Positions 1 through 11,024 of a stretch of DNA of 64,000 nucleotides are shown one piece after another. The first letter of the stretch is position 1, and each line of letters starts with the position of its first letter. Where the stretch lies: the NCBI GenBank assembly GCA_037126765.1, contig JBBCBC010000007.1, positions 24,437,667-24,501,666 of the forward strand. The letters are read 5' to 3'. The position numbers and the translations under genes were made by a program. The stretch is from Stenogyne calaminthoides. Its lineage: Eukaryota; Streptophyta; Magnoliopsida; Lamiales; Lamiaceae. The notes under the pieces were generated by a model, which worked only from the letters and a program-made list of their open reading frames with translations, ran no database searches and was not told where the DNA came from.

Positions 1-101
1 TTGGGAGATATACCAATCTTGTAATAGGAAAAACCGAAACCTAAGTATAGGTTAAGTGTTTTGTAACAAGATGGTTTTGGCATCATCAAAAAGGGGGAAA
101 T
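1..101 (+). mobile_element. 3' end of a family-A copia element with polypurine tract
   Basis: The window opens inside the last non-coding stretch of a plus-strand copia element. Bases 92-101 (AGGGGGAAA after a run of A) are the polypurine tract that primes plus-strand DNA synthesis, directly before the LTR. The same stretch, including the ATGGTTTTGGCATCATC segment, recurs at 39340-39379 before the other family-A LTR, so both LTRs are of the 3' type. Confidence 0.75.
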
Positions 102-259
102 TTTTGGGAGATGAATTTAATAAAAGAAGATTTTTATTAGATCCCAAAACCCCTGAGTATGACATGTTAAGGATAATCTTGATAGTTGAGTCAGGATTAA
201 GTTTTAGAGTGTTCAGGATGTCATCTGCACAATGTATAGTCAGCAGATATAGATCAGGA

Positions 260-550
260 TAGATTCAAGATTCAAGACTCAAGAAGTTTCAAGAAACCGG
301 TTTCAAGATGAAACTAAAGTTTCAAGTTTCAAAAGATGAAACCGAGAAACCGAAAAATCAAATAGAAATCGAGAATCAAGACTCAAAGGTGAAATTGAGA
401 ATCTGAAGACTCAGTTTGAAATTGAGAAACCAAGACTCGAGAGAAATTGAGAAATCAAGACTCAAGATGAAAATCTCAAGATATCACCAAGATATCCGTG
501 AAGACTCGTAAGACTCGTAAGACATCAAGACTCAAGACACGTAAGACACA
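260..550 (+). repeat. AAGACTCAAG-type short repeat array in LTR U3
   Basis: Irregular repeats of CAAGACTCAAG, GAAACCGAG and GAAATTGAG occur upstream of the TATA box of this LTR. An equivalent array lies at 39540-39740 in the second family-A LTR and reversed at 57280-57600. The array sits where retrotransposon enhancers usually lie; enhancer function is inference. Confidence 0.6.
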
Positions 551-2081
551 GAAGATCAAGATCAAGACAAAGGATACCGGGCATGTGAATTATCAAGACT
601 CAAAAGAATGTACTAAATGCTCAGTATAAACCTAAATGTTCCGAGGCACTGAAAATATCTATCTGAAGGATACAATACTGAGAAGAACGCGATCACTTAG
701 AAGAATAGATATAGCCCAAGACATTCAAATGCAGACAAAAGGAACTAAAACTAAGTGTTGTTAAGGTTATATCACTCAGAGATATTGACCAAAAAGAGCC
801 GTTGTGTTTGTCTACTTAACTGAAGACAACAGCCAATCAGAGGAAGACAACACTGTACTTTACTGACATTGAAAGCGATAGGTCACTGAAAGCATGTCAG
901 TAGTACTATGTTCCAGACTGCAAAAAGTGGTGACTGGCTGCATGAAAAGCACTTTGCCTAAAACATGGTAGGGAGTGTCAAACCCTAAATATAGTCGTTC
1001 ATCACACACCATAAGAGGAAACTCACGAAGCTATCTCTTCCAACGGATAGTTTTTCAAGAGTGACCTTGGTGTTAGCCTATAAATACTTGTGACCATCTA
1101 CATTGAAGGTTACGGGAAATTTGTAAGCAACTCAAGAGCTCAAACTTATTATTGCAAGTTGAAGCACTCGAAAACCCAAGAATTTCCCAAGTGCTTTACA
1201 TTGAAGAGAGCTCATTCACTAAGCCTAGATTTGATAAGATATATCCAAAGCTTAGTAGAGATATCCTAGCCTTTGCATTGTACTTAATTGCAAAAGGATA
1301 TCTCATCCTAGTTGGAAACCAACCAAGAAACCCCAAACCCTTTGTAAGGTAGTTTGAGTGTGATTGTTGGTGAGTTGGAGTTGTAAAGAGTTAGTAAACT
1401 ACATTGAGGTAGTCAGAAAGCTCTAGAGAAGAAGTGAGTAAACTATCTTGGATAGTCAGAAAGCTTGTGTGTGTTTTGAGTAAGTAAACTACAGAGGTAG
1501 TCAGAAAACTCAAAATAGAAAGGTTAGTAAACTACAGAGGTAGTCAGAAAACCTTAGGAAGAAGAAAGGTTAGTAAACTACAGAGGTAGTCAGAAAACCT
1601 TAGGAAGTGATTAGTGAATTTCTCTGAAGAGTCAGAGAGAGTGGACGTAGGAGCTTGAGTCTCTGAACCACTATAACTTGCTATGTTATTTGCCTTCTGT
1701 ACTGCATTGATTATCTGTTGCATACCTTTAAACTGAAAGCATCTTTTCACTGATACTCAGTTGGAATCAATCCACTGAAGCTGCATATAACTGAATCATA
1801 GCCTAATCATTATTCCATTAAAAAGGAAGTTTTCAGCAAAGCATAAAACGAGTATAAACTTAGGGCCAACCATTCCGCACATCTAAGTAAGCTATTCAAG
1901 CAACACAGTAACTCTGAAAGTACTCAGGCTCAGTTGGGATTATCTGAGGTTTCTGAAAGCAGCTCAGGATCACTGTCTCAGGTAGACTTTGACTCAGGGC
2001 GATTTGTGCTTCTCAGGACCAAATCATCAGGACAACCTGACCCATCTGACCTCAGTGAAGAAAAAGTTTTAAAATCACTGA

Positions 2082-2109
2082 ACACGTGTATTCCCCCCCA
2101 TACACGTGT
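2082..2109. promoter_or_regulatory. G-box inverted repeat near LTR end
   Basis: ACACGTGTA (2082-2090) and TACACGTGT (2101-2109) form a perfect inverted repeat around a C-rich spacer. Each arm contains the G-box core CACGTG, a known bZIP/bHLH binding site. The same structure is in every family-A LTR end in the window (41233-41263, 61673-61698, 63894-63922), with a C tract of varying length. Confidence 0.6.
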
Positions 2110-2135
2110 AAGAATCGTTTGCACCGGGACCAACA

Positions 2136-2667
2136 TATATCCAAAGCTTAGAAGAGATATTCTAGCCTTTGCATTAGTTCTTATTGTAAAGGATATCTCA
2201 CCCTAGTTGGAAACCAACCCAAAACCCAAACCCTTTGTTAAGGTAGTTTGTGTGTGTTTTGTTGGTGAGTTAGAGTTGTAAAGAGTTAGTAAGCTACAGT
2301 GAGTTAGCCAGAAAACTCTAGAGAAGAAGTTAGTAAGCTACTTGTGGTAGTCTGAACACTTGTATGTGTTTGAGTTAGTAAGCTGCAGTGAGTCAGCCAG
2401 AAAACTCAAGGTAGAAAAGTGAGTAAGCTACAGTGAGTTAGCCTGAAAGCTTAGGAAGTGGTTAAGGAATTTCTCTGAAGATCAGAGAGAGTGGACGTAG
2501 GAGCTTGAGTCTCTGAACAACTATAATTGTTGTGTTGTTTGCTTTCTGTACTGCATTATTATCTGTTGCATGTTTTTCACTGAAAGCATATTTCACTAAT
2601 ATTCAGTTGGAACCAATCCACTGAACTTGCATAAAATTGGTCACAGCCTTAATCACTGTTTTACTAA
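2136..2667 (+). mobile_element. Internal fragment of a family-A LTR
   Basis: This stretch repeats the middle of the family-A LTR (it matches about 40378-40905) but lacks both LTR ends. It abuts the complete LTR on the left (after ACCAACA at 2135) and jumps straight into gag on the right. It is probably what remains of the 5' LTR of the element that continues at 2668, with LTR end, PBS and gag start deleted. Confidence 0.65.
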
Positions 2668-2897
2668 GCATCATGAATGATCTGAGTGCTCTTGGGAAAA
2701 GATACCCACAGAGAGAAGTGGCACTGAAAATTCTTAGAGGATTGTCTAAGAAATGGGATATACATGATGTGGTGATTGAAAACACCAAAAATATTGATTC
2801 CATGCCATACCAACAAGTTTTCTCTGAACTGAAAGCTTATGAGTTTGTAATTGACAAGAAAACTAAGAAATCTGACAACAAGGATATTCTTCATCTA
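2668..2897 (+). pseudogene. gag: Family-A gag fragment (UBN2-type domain), interrupted
   Basis: The frame encodes the C-terminal half of a copia gag UBN2 domain, with the typical LRGLSKKW...SELKAYE pattern. The start and N-terminus are missing through the LTR junction. The frame is cut at 2897/2898 by the LTR of the minus-strand B1 element. Gag normally forms the virus-like particle that packages element RNA. The downstream part of this gag resumes at 31092. Confidence 0.75.
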
Positions 2898-4672
2898 TGT
2901 AGGTCCCGAACGGGTTTTGTGAGGGCAGAAGTCTAGAGGGGAGGGGTGAATAGACTTCTAAAAACTTTTTGTCTTGGATCGGGTGTGATTTGCGGTTTTT
3001 CTTTTGATCGAGTGCTAATGAGTCGATTTTGGGACCGATGTTCAACCTTACTCGATTACTAAGGCGAATCGATTTGATATCTGTCGGTTTAACGATAGTC
3101 GAAAGCTTGTAAATACCCGTGTGAAAAACCAGTTTTATCAAATCAGATTCTCAAGTCAGTTTTTAACCGGCTGACTAAGGTGTCAACCTGATCAGATCAG
3201 TTGCTTGGTGCAAACTGATGTTAACTTAGAATATGTATGCAATTTTAAGCTCAGTTGTGTGAATAGTGTAAAGCAATAAAGAGCAAGTAAATGCACACAA
3301 GACTTTTATAGTGGTTCAGACGAAACCCGTCTTACGTCCACTCTTCCCTTAACACAGGGGCAACTTAACCGACTTAACCAACATAACCGACTGTACTTAG
3401 TTTAATGTGTTATTCCAACACTCAACAGATGTTTTTCAAGTTCACACTCAACCGATATCAGAAATCAGAAACTAGAATCCCTAGTCTGAAATCTTGCGGT
3501 GACAAACTTAACCTAACTTGAGTTTGGGTAAAGAATGTTGAGGTTCCAACTGGAAATCTATCCTAGTGTTTAGGTAGCCAAATGCTAGTGGATAGGATTT
3601 CTTTCTAAGACCAATGGGAAGAACACTTAAGAATAATCTTCAAAAACGGTGTTCTTCGAGCGGAAATTCTGAAGGCTTTTTGCTTCTTGATAATTTGCGT
3701 TAATGTTGTTGTTCCGCTTTGCTCAATTGTTCATGTGTTGGTCGTTGGTGCTCTCTTTTCTTCACTTGACAAGCAATCCCATTTTATAGACCTCGAAATC
3801 AAAGAGCCGTTGGAGATCAATTTGAATTTCGGGCAATATTAGGTAGGTTGTAGGATATGATTGTGACGTGCTCCGAATATCGGCGTGGCCGTAGGCATGA
3901 TTAGCGTTGTTTATGTCCATAGCGTCGAATCCCGCATTGTCAGCTCTTTTTGTGCACGTGTCGCTTTCTCTTTGGCTTCGCTAGGTGGCACTTTAGTAAT
4001 TTTTCCGTTAGACGATTGATATTCCTTTTGTAGAATATTCGTCATGTCTGGTGTACCATTTTGGTTGACGCCAGGTGAGAGCTGACTTGATCAGATAACT
4101 GATCAATCTACCTTGTAGAGTCTTCTGATGCAGATTGTCTTAGCACAATATGCAGACTCGACTGATGTAGGTCTTCAGGTCTTCTGGTAGTCTTTTGATC
4201 TTCAGGTGACTCTGAGCCTCAGTGTCTTCAGTCATACTGAGTCTTCAGGTTTGTTACTGAGTCTTCAGGTTTATCTGAGTCTTCAGGTTCATCTGAGTCT
4301 TCAGGTTCTTCTGAGTCTTCAGGTTCATCTGAGTCTTCAGTTTCATCTGAGTCTTCAGGTTTATCTGAGTCTTCAGGTTCTTCTGAGTCTTCAGTGTCTT
4401 CTATCTTCACCTGATCTTCTGACTTCTTTTCTTCTGATTTGTTCTTAGCCTCTGATTATCTGACCCTATCTGGGTCATCTGATACTTGGACCTGACCTAT
4501 ACATATTGAGTTCCCCCTCAATATGTGACCTATCTTTTACATCAGCTATCTATACATTTCAGCTGGTCATCTTAATCTGATTCTAAGTCATCAGTCAACT
4601 AACAGGTCTGACTGGTCCTATTACAACCTGTTTTGGAACTTCCATCAAAACTAAAATACAGATTTCCCAACA
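2898..4672 (-). mobile_element. B1 3' LTR
   Basis: This 1,775-bp LTR runs on the plus strand from TGTAGGTCCC to TTCCCAACA (TG...CA ends) and is flanked on the right by the polypurine tract. The minus-strand TATA box (TATAAAAT) lies at about 3782-3789. An 18-bp repeat array lies in U3 (4238-4399). The block at 3301-3350 (TTTTATAGTGGTTCAG...CCACTCTTCCC) corresponds to the conserved post-TATA block of the other LTR families. Confidence 0.88.
4238..4399. repeat. 18-bp tandem repeat in B1 LTR U3
   Basis: About nine copies of an 18-bp unit (CTGAGTCTTCAGGTTCAT and close variants) stand in tandem. Degraded versions lie at about 12340-12465 and 25990-26125 in the B2 LTRs. An 18-bp unit with the same core (CTGAAGACTCAG) lies at 62420-62485 in the family-C LTR. 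Confidence 0.85.
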
Positions 4673-4690
4673 ATTTCCCCCTTTTTGATG
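4673..4690 (-). other. B1 polypurine tract
   Basis: On the minus strand this reads CAAAAAGGGGGAAAT immediately before the LTR (TGTTGGGAA). It is the usual plus-strand primer for reverse transcription and fixes the element's orientation. Confidence 0.85.
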
Positions 4691-4880
4691 GAACCGAAAC
4701 ACTTAATCAGAAAAACAGATACCACGAATAGAAATGCAGATAATGTAAAACAGTACATACTTTAGAAGACAATGAGATGTTGTCTTAGAATCAGAGAGAT
4801 GGAATATTTCATTCAGATAGGTGTGTGCGTTACAGAATATATGAAAAGCGTACCTATCATCTGATTCCAAGTTGTCTTCT

Positions 4881-7800
4881 TCATGTGTACTTGAACATTT
4901 GTAGTTCTTTGGGGATGCCAAACACCTTGTACATCCTTTGCATCAGCTTGTCCAAATCTTCTTTTCTATGGATCCCTCCTTTTTCAGCAAATCCATAGTA
5001 GGCATTCTTGAATTTGACAGCATCTAGCTTTTTGTCTGGACGCAAAGGTGGATGGAGTAGTTCAAAGGATGGAGCTTCAGGTATTAGTGACATGATCTTT
5101 CCTTCCTTCATCACTGTCTGGTAGAAATCTGGATACTTCGTTTCTAACCATTTCTGAAATTCATCATCATTTTCTGTTTGGTTTTGATGAATCGGAATCA
5201 TCTCCAGGATGTACACGTCACACAACCATTCTCCTCTGATCTGCTCCCATTCAGGAAGCAGATCTAGTCGGGCACAGAGGATGTCTTTAACAGGTGCCGG
5301 AAGGGCATTCTTCTCCCAAGCAATCTCCTCTGCTGCAGCTTCGTTCTTACTCTTCCTTCTGATGTATGCGATATTTAGTCCCTTAGCCTCTGCTAACTTC
5401 TTCTTCTTGATGGCAGCCTCTCTTATTCTCTGTCTGATTTGCTCTTGAGTTTGTTCAGGAGTCATCTGTCTTTTGGTAGAGAATAATTGGCCTTGTCTCT
5501 GATCTTCCGCAGTTGCTTTCACCATCTTGCCTTTACCTTTCTTTCTCCTCAGAGTTTGCTCAGGTTCATCTTGTTCGTCTTCTTCAGCTAATTTCTTAGC
5601 GAGTTCAAGGCTCTTGGCCTGATCATCAGTTTCCATTCTTTTTTGTACGAACGAAGAAAAGTCTTCAATCTTGTCGACTCTGGCAATAACCTCTGAAAGA
5701 GCAGTCTTCTGCTCAGTGATCTCTTTGCTATGTTGCTCCACAGTTTCTTTCATTTTAGCAACGAGATCAGTAGATGGAGTGACTGGCAAGTCAGATACAG
5801 TGATTTCTGGTAGAGATGCAATTGTTACCAACTGTGTCCGTTTTTCTTTCTTCTCTTTATTCTCTTGTCCTTCCCCCTTTTTGGTTTCATCAAAGAGGTT
5901 GGACAGCCTGCGGTTCAGAGCAATGAATTGCCGTGAGATCTCCTCTCTGAGTTCCTCAACAACAAGAGGAGTGATCTGAGCGGTGGCAGAAGGTGCAGGA
6001 GTTAAAAAGCGTCTGAGAGCAAATTCGATGTCCTATCTTGCTCGTTCTGCAGAAGCTACAAAGTGTTTCCAACCCATATCCATGTGGTTGTCAGTTTTCT
6101 CCAAGGATGCCCAGACATTTTCCAATAGTACCTGTGTCTCATTGAGCATATCTGTCTGAACTTTGAGTTTGTCGACCGAGATTGAGCTTCGGCAAGAGAG
6201 GATTTACTAGTTGCATTACTTGAAGGGATGGCATTATGCATCCCAACTGTGTTACTTCTTTCTCTGTCAACCAGTTTTGCTTGCTTTTCTTCAAACCGCT
6301 TCATCAGATCTGCTGTGAACGCTGCGAATTTGTCTTCAATAGCAGCCTTGATCCCATCCTGAATCTTCTCAGTATAAAGATCTAGGGTATCGGAGCTCAG
6401 CATAGCAGTCTGGTCAGATGTTGAAGCCTTGCCAAGTCGGGTCTCATCTACAACACCCATTCTTGGTTCATCGGCAGCTCCCTCATGATCTGTAGGAGGT
6501 TGAACAGTTTCCTCCCTGTTATCAACAATTCCGAACCTTTCATGATTCAACCATCTGATATCATCGTCAGAGGCCAATTCAACAGCGCTTTCATTCCCAG
6601 CATTGTTCAAGCACTTCATCTCCAAGTCTACAAAGAAATCAGACCCCAGAGTTGTCATGAGGATCAGAAATTCCTCGATGCTTTTTCGATCGATATCCCT
6701 CCGAACACAATTTCTTCTATCTGTTCTTTGGATGCGGGATGTTGATCCAATTCAGGGCCGCAGTCCAAAGAGATACTCCTTGATCTGTTGCCATTATCCT
6801 TATGATCGGGCTTTACAAAACGGTGAAGCAAGCCGCAGTTACGGTATTGAAGGGATTAAGAGAGATAGACCCTAGCTTGTCAGATCTCTCAGGTTCTTGT
6901 GACTTGTTTGGAGATTGGGAGTGAGATGGGGCTATATGTGGTTCAGGTTCGTTTTCAGCGTGTTGAGGGTGTTGGTTTTAAGCGGGTTCATTGATTGGGG
7001 AGTGGGAGATCCGGGTGATCTGATAGGTGAGGGTGAGGGTGAGGGTGAGAAGATTTTATGAGGGGAGGGTGGTGGTGATGATTTTTGAGGAGAGGGTGAT
7101 GGCGATTTGGAAGTGGGCGTAGGCGATCTTTCTCTCTGGAAGATCTTGGTGAGAGGCAGAGAATCAGATGGTGATTCTTCCTCAGAGTGCTCCACTTCTG
7201 TCCCTCTGACAGATTTCTCTCCTTGTGCTTCGATCATCTGCTCATCCCTTACTTCTCTGGCAGTGTGCTCAGAGCTGACTGCTATCTGCTTTTCTGATTC
7301 CATCTGAATCAGATCCTCTGTTCTGTGAACTTGCTGAGCAGAACTTAGAGCAGTCTTCAGAGGAGATGTAACTCTCTTCTGACGTTTCCGCTGAGCATCT
7401 GGTTTCTTGGTCAGATCCTTCCTCTTCATCCTCTTCTCTGGAATGGTCGTTCCCTGCGCTTCAGAAGATGCAGTTGCCTTTTCTTTTCCCTTCTTTTCTC
7501 CCTTGGGTTTGGGCACATAAGGAGTTGGATCCTCATCAGATTGTCCAGGCAGGGGCTCATCCTTGCCCAATATGGCCTTGTGCTTTGCTTGATATATCTT
7601 TGCTCCATTCTCATTCCATTTATAGTTCTTTGGCAGCTTATCTGACAGAATGATTGAGATTTTGTGTATGAAGGAGCACTTGGAAGATAAGCACACTTCA
7701 TTTCTCTGGGTCAGTTCGAACTTCCCCGAGTCTTTCCGTAGACGTGCCTTGACCATACCCAACCAATCCATATCTGAAGCCTTCTTAATGATTGCAGCCA

Positions 7801-8327
7801 TGACACTAATCTTATATGAAGTGACAGCATCAAGACTGTAAGTTGAGCACATAATCACCTTCTGAACGATCTCAAGGAGAAGGCGATATTTCCTCTTTAG
7901 GTAGGAGGCTTTGACATTCGTCGTATTCTCCTTGTTTGCTGGTCTCAACAGCTCGGCTTCAAGAAATTCCTTTTCTCCTACATCAGTCGTGTAGGTCTCT
8001 GGATTGATGCTTCCTCGAGTTAGACCGAATATCCTCTGGAGATCATCATTCGACACTCGTACTTCCAGACCAACAGGTCAGCATCATGTCTTCATCCCTC
8101 TGTAGATTGTATAGAAACTCCAGGGCTTCATGTGTGTGGACAATATTCTGATGTGTAGAGCAATATCGTTCAAGTCCACACGTTCGCAAGCACTCCAGAA
8201 TTTTCAGCGATTCAGGATCTGAGGTGATTGTGAATACTACATACTTCTCATCAATGATGTCTTTCTTCATCGATGCAAAGTTGCAGAACTTTTTCCCTTG
8301 GCCCGGTCGTGGAACAAGATATGCCAT
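4881..8327 (-). pseudogene. B1 ORF3, large hydrophilic third ORF after pol (frameshifted)
   Basis: Open segments at 8046-8327, 6932-8056, 6056-6658 and 4881-5831 together span about 1,149 codons between RNase H and the 3' LTR. The likely start is the ATG at 8327 (MAYLVPRPGQGK), the same methionine as in B2. Order: conserved N-terminal domain (about 220 residues), Lys-rich linker, Ser/Pro-rich tract (SPTPTSKSPSPSPQKSSPPP), coiled-coil segments, and a conserved C-terminal part ending MFKYT. I see no signal peptide or membrane helix, so it sits where env-like ORFs sit but does not look like an envelope. Function unknown. The frame breaks lie partly at CAG/CTG differences from B2. Confidence 0.7.
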
Positions 8328-8487
8328 TTCAATCTGATCAGTTCCCCCTTAATCTGATATATCTTGAACTGATTCGCCTCCTTGTCCGATCTTCGATCTG
8401 CTTTCTTGTCCGATTTTTCCGACGGCTCCTTGTCTGATCTTCAGATCGGCTACTTGTCTGATTGTCTGATCAGTTGAGATTCCTAAC
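8328..8487. repeat. Pol-ORF3 spacer with short CTGATC/TTCAGATCGGC repeats
   Basis: Between the RNase H end and the ORF3 start, B1 has only about 160 bp built of imperfect repeats of CTTGTCTGATCTTCAGATCGGCT. B2 has the same repeats at 18371-18520, but there they are separated from ORF3 by a further ~1.97 kb. Confidence 0.6.
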
Positions 8488-11019
8488 TCAACTGATTCCT
8501 CTTAACCTAGTTAGTCTCTTAACCAACTGGTTCTGGAGATCAGTCCACCAACTATTTCTGGTGCACTTTCTCCGAGATCCAGAAGCCCTAGCTCGTTGCA
8601 TAATTCTCGAATCGATCTCATTTAGCGGCTTAGTTAAAATATCAGCTTTCTGCTTGTCAGTATGGATCTTTTCCATTCTGATATTCTTCTTTTCAACATG
8701 ATCTCTGATAAAATGGTGTCTGACATCCACATGCTTGCATCTTGTATGTAGAAAAGGATTCTGAGTGATTTCAATAAAGACTATTATCGTCACGTATATA
8801 TAGTACGTTCTTAGCTAGATGTTGTAATCCTCACCGCCGATTTACTTAGCCAGAGCGATTGGGAACAACGACTTCAGCCCATATATTCTCCTTGATAGTA
8901 GATGTCGCGAATCGATATTTGCTTCTTCGAAAACCAAGAGATCAGTTTATTTCCCAGAAACTGACATGAACCTGAGGTTAACTTCCTGTCGATTTTGCAA
9001 CCTCCGTAATCAGAATCGAAATACCCACTAAGCTCTAGATTATTATCTTATGGGTAAAATAAACTAAGGTTTATTGTCCCCTTCAGATACTTGAGAATCA
9101 GCTTAGCTGCTTCTAGGTGGCTTTTCGTTGGATTTTCTTGAAATCTGGCACATACACCTACTGCAAAAGTCATATCCGTCTGGCCGGGCGGTCGGGTATA
9201 GTAGATATCCAATGAGAGCCCTATATTCTTTCTCGATTAGTTTTAATCCGTCCTCATCTGGATCCATCTTGAACCCGGTCATCATGGGAATTAAACCCTT
9301 ACATTGTTGAACTCCAAACTTGGCGATGGAATTCCTTGTGTACTTCTTTGGCGGATGAATATCCCTTATGTACTCTGACTTGTAAACCCAAAAAGTAATT
9401 CATCGACCCATCATGGACATCTCGAACTTCCCTTGCATCAACTTGCTGAATTTCTCACACAGCTTCTTGTTGGGAGATCCAAAGATGATGTCGTCCACGT
9501 AATCTGAACCATCAGAATATCTTCTCCATCTTCTATTCTGAATAAGGTTCTGTCCACTATTCCTTTAGTTAATCTACTGTCTATCAAGAACTGAGAGAGT
9601 GTATCATACCAAGGTCGAGGAGCTTGTTTCAGGCCATAAAGAGCTTTTCTTAAACGGTACACTTGATTGCCTTTTTCAAAGCCTGGAGGTTGTTCGACAT
9701 AAACTTCCTCTGCTAGTACCCCGTTTAAGAATGCACTCTTTACATCCATCTGATTCACAATGAACCCTCTGTGGACAGCATATGCCAGAAACAACCGAAT
9801 GGCTTCTAGGCGAGCGACTGGTGCAAAGGTCTCATCATAATCAATTCCTTCTGATTGTGAATACCCCTTAGCAACAAGTCTTGCCTTATTCCTGGTTATG
9901 ACATTATTCTCATCTCTCTTGTTCTTGAATACCCACTTCGTGTCAATCACGTCTTGATGAGTTGGTCTGTCCACCAGTTTCCAAACTTGATTCCTCTCAA
10001 ACTGTTCCAGTTCCTCTTGCATGGCTAGAATCCACTTGAGTCTTGTAGAGCTTCCTCTCATGTAGTTGGTTCCTTCAAAGACGAGAAACAACAATACATG
10101 GCACTTTCACCAATCTGATGTCTAGTTTTGACTCTATCAGATGGGTCTCCGATAATCAGATCAGTTGGATGACTGGTAATCCAGGTCCTTCTTCTCTGAT
10201 TCGTGTCTATTTGGAGAACATCATCCATTTCTGATAGTAGTTCATTACTAGTGATTGGGAGTGGTGCGGAATTATGATCCACTTGATAAGAACATATCTC
10301 GGTGATGTTGGACTCATCATGTGTTTGATATCTGCTCGTAGGAACTTCGAAGTTCCCCAAACCGGATGGTTCGATTGATCTTGTCTCTCAAATTGTGCCG
10401 AACTTCTTCATCGACAGTTGTTATGCGTACCTTATGATCTGATTGACCTGGTGAATCAGCAAGATCAAGTTCTGGGATATACACTATTACGTGTTCAGAT
10501 TCTTTCTCCTTGATACTTAGCTGATCCATTTTCTATGTATCAGGTACCGGTTGATCTGGTACGGCTTGTTCTGAGGCAGCTTTCTCTTGTTCAGAGGATG
10601 TCTCATCAAAGACCACATGGGGTGTTTCTTCCACAACTAGGGTTCGTTTGTTGTAAACCCTGAAAGCCTTGCTGGATGAGGAATATTCTAAGAATATACC
10701 CTCATCTGACTTGGCCTCAAAAGTCTTCAACTGACTTTTCCCATTGTTGTGAATGAAACACTTGCACCCAAAAATATGGAAGTAAGAAACCCGAGGTTTT
10801 CTGCCTTTCCACAGTTCATAAGGTGTTTTGAAGTGAGTCTTAGTTAGAGAACATCTGCTACGAGTGTGGCATCTGATGTTGATTATACGCCTAAAAAATG
10901 GCTTGGTGTCGCATGTTCAGCTAACATAGTGCGAGCAACTTCCTTGAGAGTTCTATTTCTCCGTTTTGCTACTCCATTTTGTTGTGGCATTCTTCCAGCT
11001 GTCGTCTCATGCTGTATAC
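8488..11019 (-). pseudogene. pol: B1 pol 3' half: integrase C-terminus, RT, RNase H (broken)
   Basis: Reading leftwards from the B2 insertion: integrase end with PQQNG and the GCKCFIHNN region (10533-11019), an acidic linker (10058-10529), RT from ATKWVFKNKR-like residues through ETFAPVARLEAIR and KQAPRPWYD (9438-10094), and RNase H with HTRCKHVDVRHHFIRDHV (8488-8793). One A missing just after 9501, relative to B2, shifts the frame next to the catalytic YVDD motif (codons at 9490-9501), so RT is not readable through. Several other shifts occur at 8790-9440. Confidence 0.8.
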
Positions 11020-11024
11020 CAAAC
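11020..11024. repeat. Target-site duplication of B2, left copy (CAAAC)
   Basis: CAAAC directly precedes the left LTR of B2. The right flank at 26388 is TAAAC. Uninterrupted integrase sequence in B2 (about 21070-21090) reads through this point, confirming that the site was continuous before insertion. Confidence 0.8.

Larger units (their letters stand above)
102..2135 (+). mobile_element. Family-A copia LTR (3'-type, full length)
   Basis: This 2.03-kb LTR starts where the polypurine tract ends (TTTTGGGAGATG, apparently mutated from TGTTGGGAG, which survives in the reversed copy ending at 57761). It ends GGGACCAACA. It matches 39380-41289 along its length. A TATA box (CTATAAAT) lies at about 1078-1085, following a U3 rich in AAGACTCAAG repeats (about 260-550). 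A conserved downstream block lies at 1635-1675 (GTGGACGTAGGAGC...CCACTATA). The end carries a CACGTG inverted repeat at 2082-2109. Confidence 0.85.

Noticed and set aside
4206..4448. Open frames of repeated LSLQV- or EDSDEP-like residues on both strands.
   Set aside because: They are translations of the 18-bp tandem repeat in the LTR U3, open only because the period is a multiple of three.
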